Origin: an uncultured Pseudomonadota bacterium
Lineage (GTDB): Bacteria; Pseudomonadota; Gammaproteobacteria; Burkholderiales; SG8-39
Length of the DNA: 6,911 nt
Direction: 5' to 3'
Assembly (NCBI GenBank): GCA_903864555.1
Contig: CAIPGJ010000528.1
Coordinates: 1 to 6,911, forward strand
Under the pieces are notes generated by a model, which did not search any database, was not told where the DNA came from, and was given only the letters and a program-made list of their open reading frames with translations. Of the stretch, positions 6,583 to 6,911 are shown piece after piece. Position 1 is the stretch's first letter; each line of letters starts with the position of its first letter. Position numbers and translations under genes: made by a program.

Positions 6583-6911
6583 ATGCCGCCAGGCCGGTGC
6601 TCCCTGCAGCCCTCGCCGCCCATCGCGGGCTGGCAAGGCTGGCCCGTCCGCGCCTGGAAGCGGGTCGTCACTGGCCGCTGGGTGCCTGCTGGGATGGCGG
6701 CGGCGTCAACTTTGCCCTGTTCTCGGCCTTTGCCACGCAGGTGGACCTGTGCCTCTACGACGCGGCCGGCGTGCATGAGCTGGCGCGCATCACCCTCACC
6801 GAATGCACCAACCAGGTCTGGCACGGCTATCTGCCCGATGCGCGCCCGGGCCTGGTGTATGGCTACCGCGTGCACGGCCCCTATGCGCCGGAAGAGGGCC
6901 ATCGCTTCAAC
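6579..6911 (+). CDS. glgX: Glycogen debranching enzyme (isoamylase type, GH13), 5' part only
   Basis: GlgX hydrolyses the alpha-1,6 bonds of the short limit-dextrin branches left by GlgP, completing glycogen breakdown. Only the first 111 codons are in the window, and the frame is open at the right edge. The visible part is the N-terminal CBM48-like module: [19 protein letters not shown] at about residues 33-51, then [33 protein letters not shown] at the end. These match the opening of E. coli GlgX (PLGAHYDGQGVNFTLFSA and [21 protein letters not shown]). Its start overlaps the glgB stop in ATGA, with a Shine-Dalgarno 5 nt upstream, so it is probably coupled to glgB. From this start the protein carries about 23 more residues before the conserved block than E. 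coli GlgX, and that stretch is rich in Ala, Arg and Leu. The catalytic GH13 barrel lies beyond the window, so activity cannot be judged here. Confidence 0.93.
   Translation, partial: MNAARPVLPAALAAHRGLARLARPRLEAGRHWPLGACWDGGGVNFALFSAFATQVDLCLYDAAGVHELARITLTECTNQVWHGYLPDARPGLVYGYRVHGPYAPEEGHRFN

Noticed and set aside
4564..6636. 690-codon open frame on the minus strand, antisense to glgB
   Set aside because: The + strand frame has all GH13 motifs and catalytic residues. Long stop-free antisense frames are expected opposite GC-rich genes whose codons end in G or C. The antisense protein shows no recognisable domain.
1..6911. Mobile elements, CRISPR arrays, tRNA or rRNA genes, or a novel defence or biosynthetic system
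   Set aside because: Apart from short intergenic gaps, the window is filled by four recognisable glycogen genes. I saw no spaced direct repeats, transposase motifs or terminal inverted repeats, and no tRNA-like fold or unknown large frame.

Overview
This window carries a glycogen-metabolism gene cluster, all on the + strand, in the order glgA (glycogen synthase), glgP (glycogen phosphorylase), glgB (branching enzyme), glgX (debranching enzyme, cut off by the window's right edge). The DNA is GC-rich, about two-thirds G+C by eye. Codons end mostly in G or C and Shine-Dalgarno sites are weak to moderate. The proteins resemble the enterobacterial Glg enzymes in length and motifs, which suggests a high-GC proteobacterium. 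A beta- or gammaproteobacterium is my best guess, but the sequence alone does not fix the genus.

Layout: 1-188 is a non-coding stretch with two inverted repeats near the left edge and a possible sigma-70 promoter in front of glgA. glgA covers 189-1649. A 95-bp gap (1650-1744) holds a TACAAT promoter-like hexamer and a Shine-Dalgarno site for glgP. glgP covers 1745-4210. A 197-bp gap (4211-4407) is the most interesting non-coding part. It holds promoter-like hexamers, a consensus AAGGAGG Shine-Dalgarno that belongs to no large gene, a G5A/TC5 hairpin, and a 13-codon mini-ORF ending shortly before glgB. glgB covers 4408-6582 and has no visible Shine-Dalgarno. It overlaps glgX (6579 to beyond 6911) by 4 bp at an ATGA junction.

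How the genes work together: GlgA extends alpha-1,4-glucan chains from ADP-glucose and GlgB introduces alpha-1,6 branches. GlgP shortens outer chains by phosphorolysis to glucose-1-phosphate, and GlgX removes the short branch stubs that GlgP leaves. The cluster therefore covers both synthesis and breakdown of glycogen. ADP-glucose pyrophosphorylase (glgC), which supplies GlgA, is not in the window and may lie outside it.

I found no new enzyme system, mobile element, CRISPR array or RNA gene. The coding part is an ordinary glycogen cluster. The point worth a second look is the glgP-glgB leader, where a strong ribosome-binding site, a mini-ORF and competing stem-loops precede a gene without its own ribosome-binding site.
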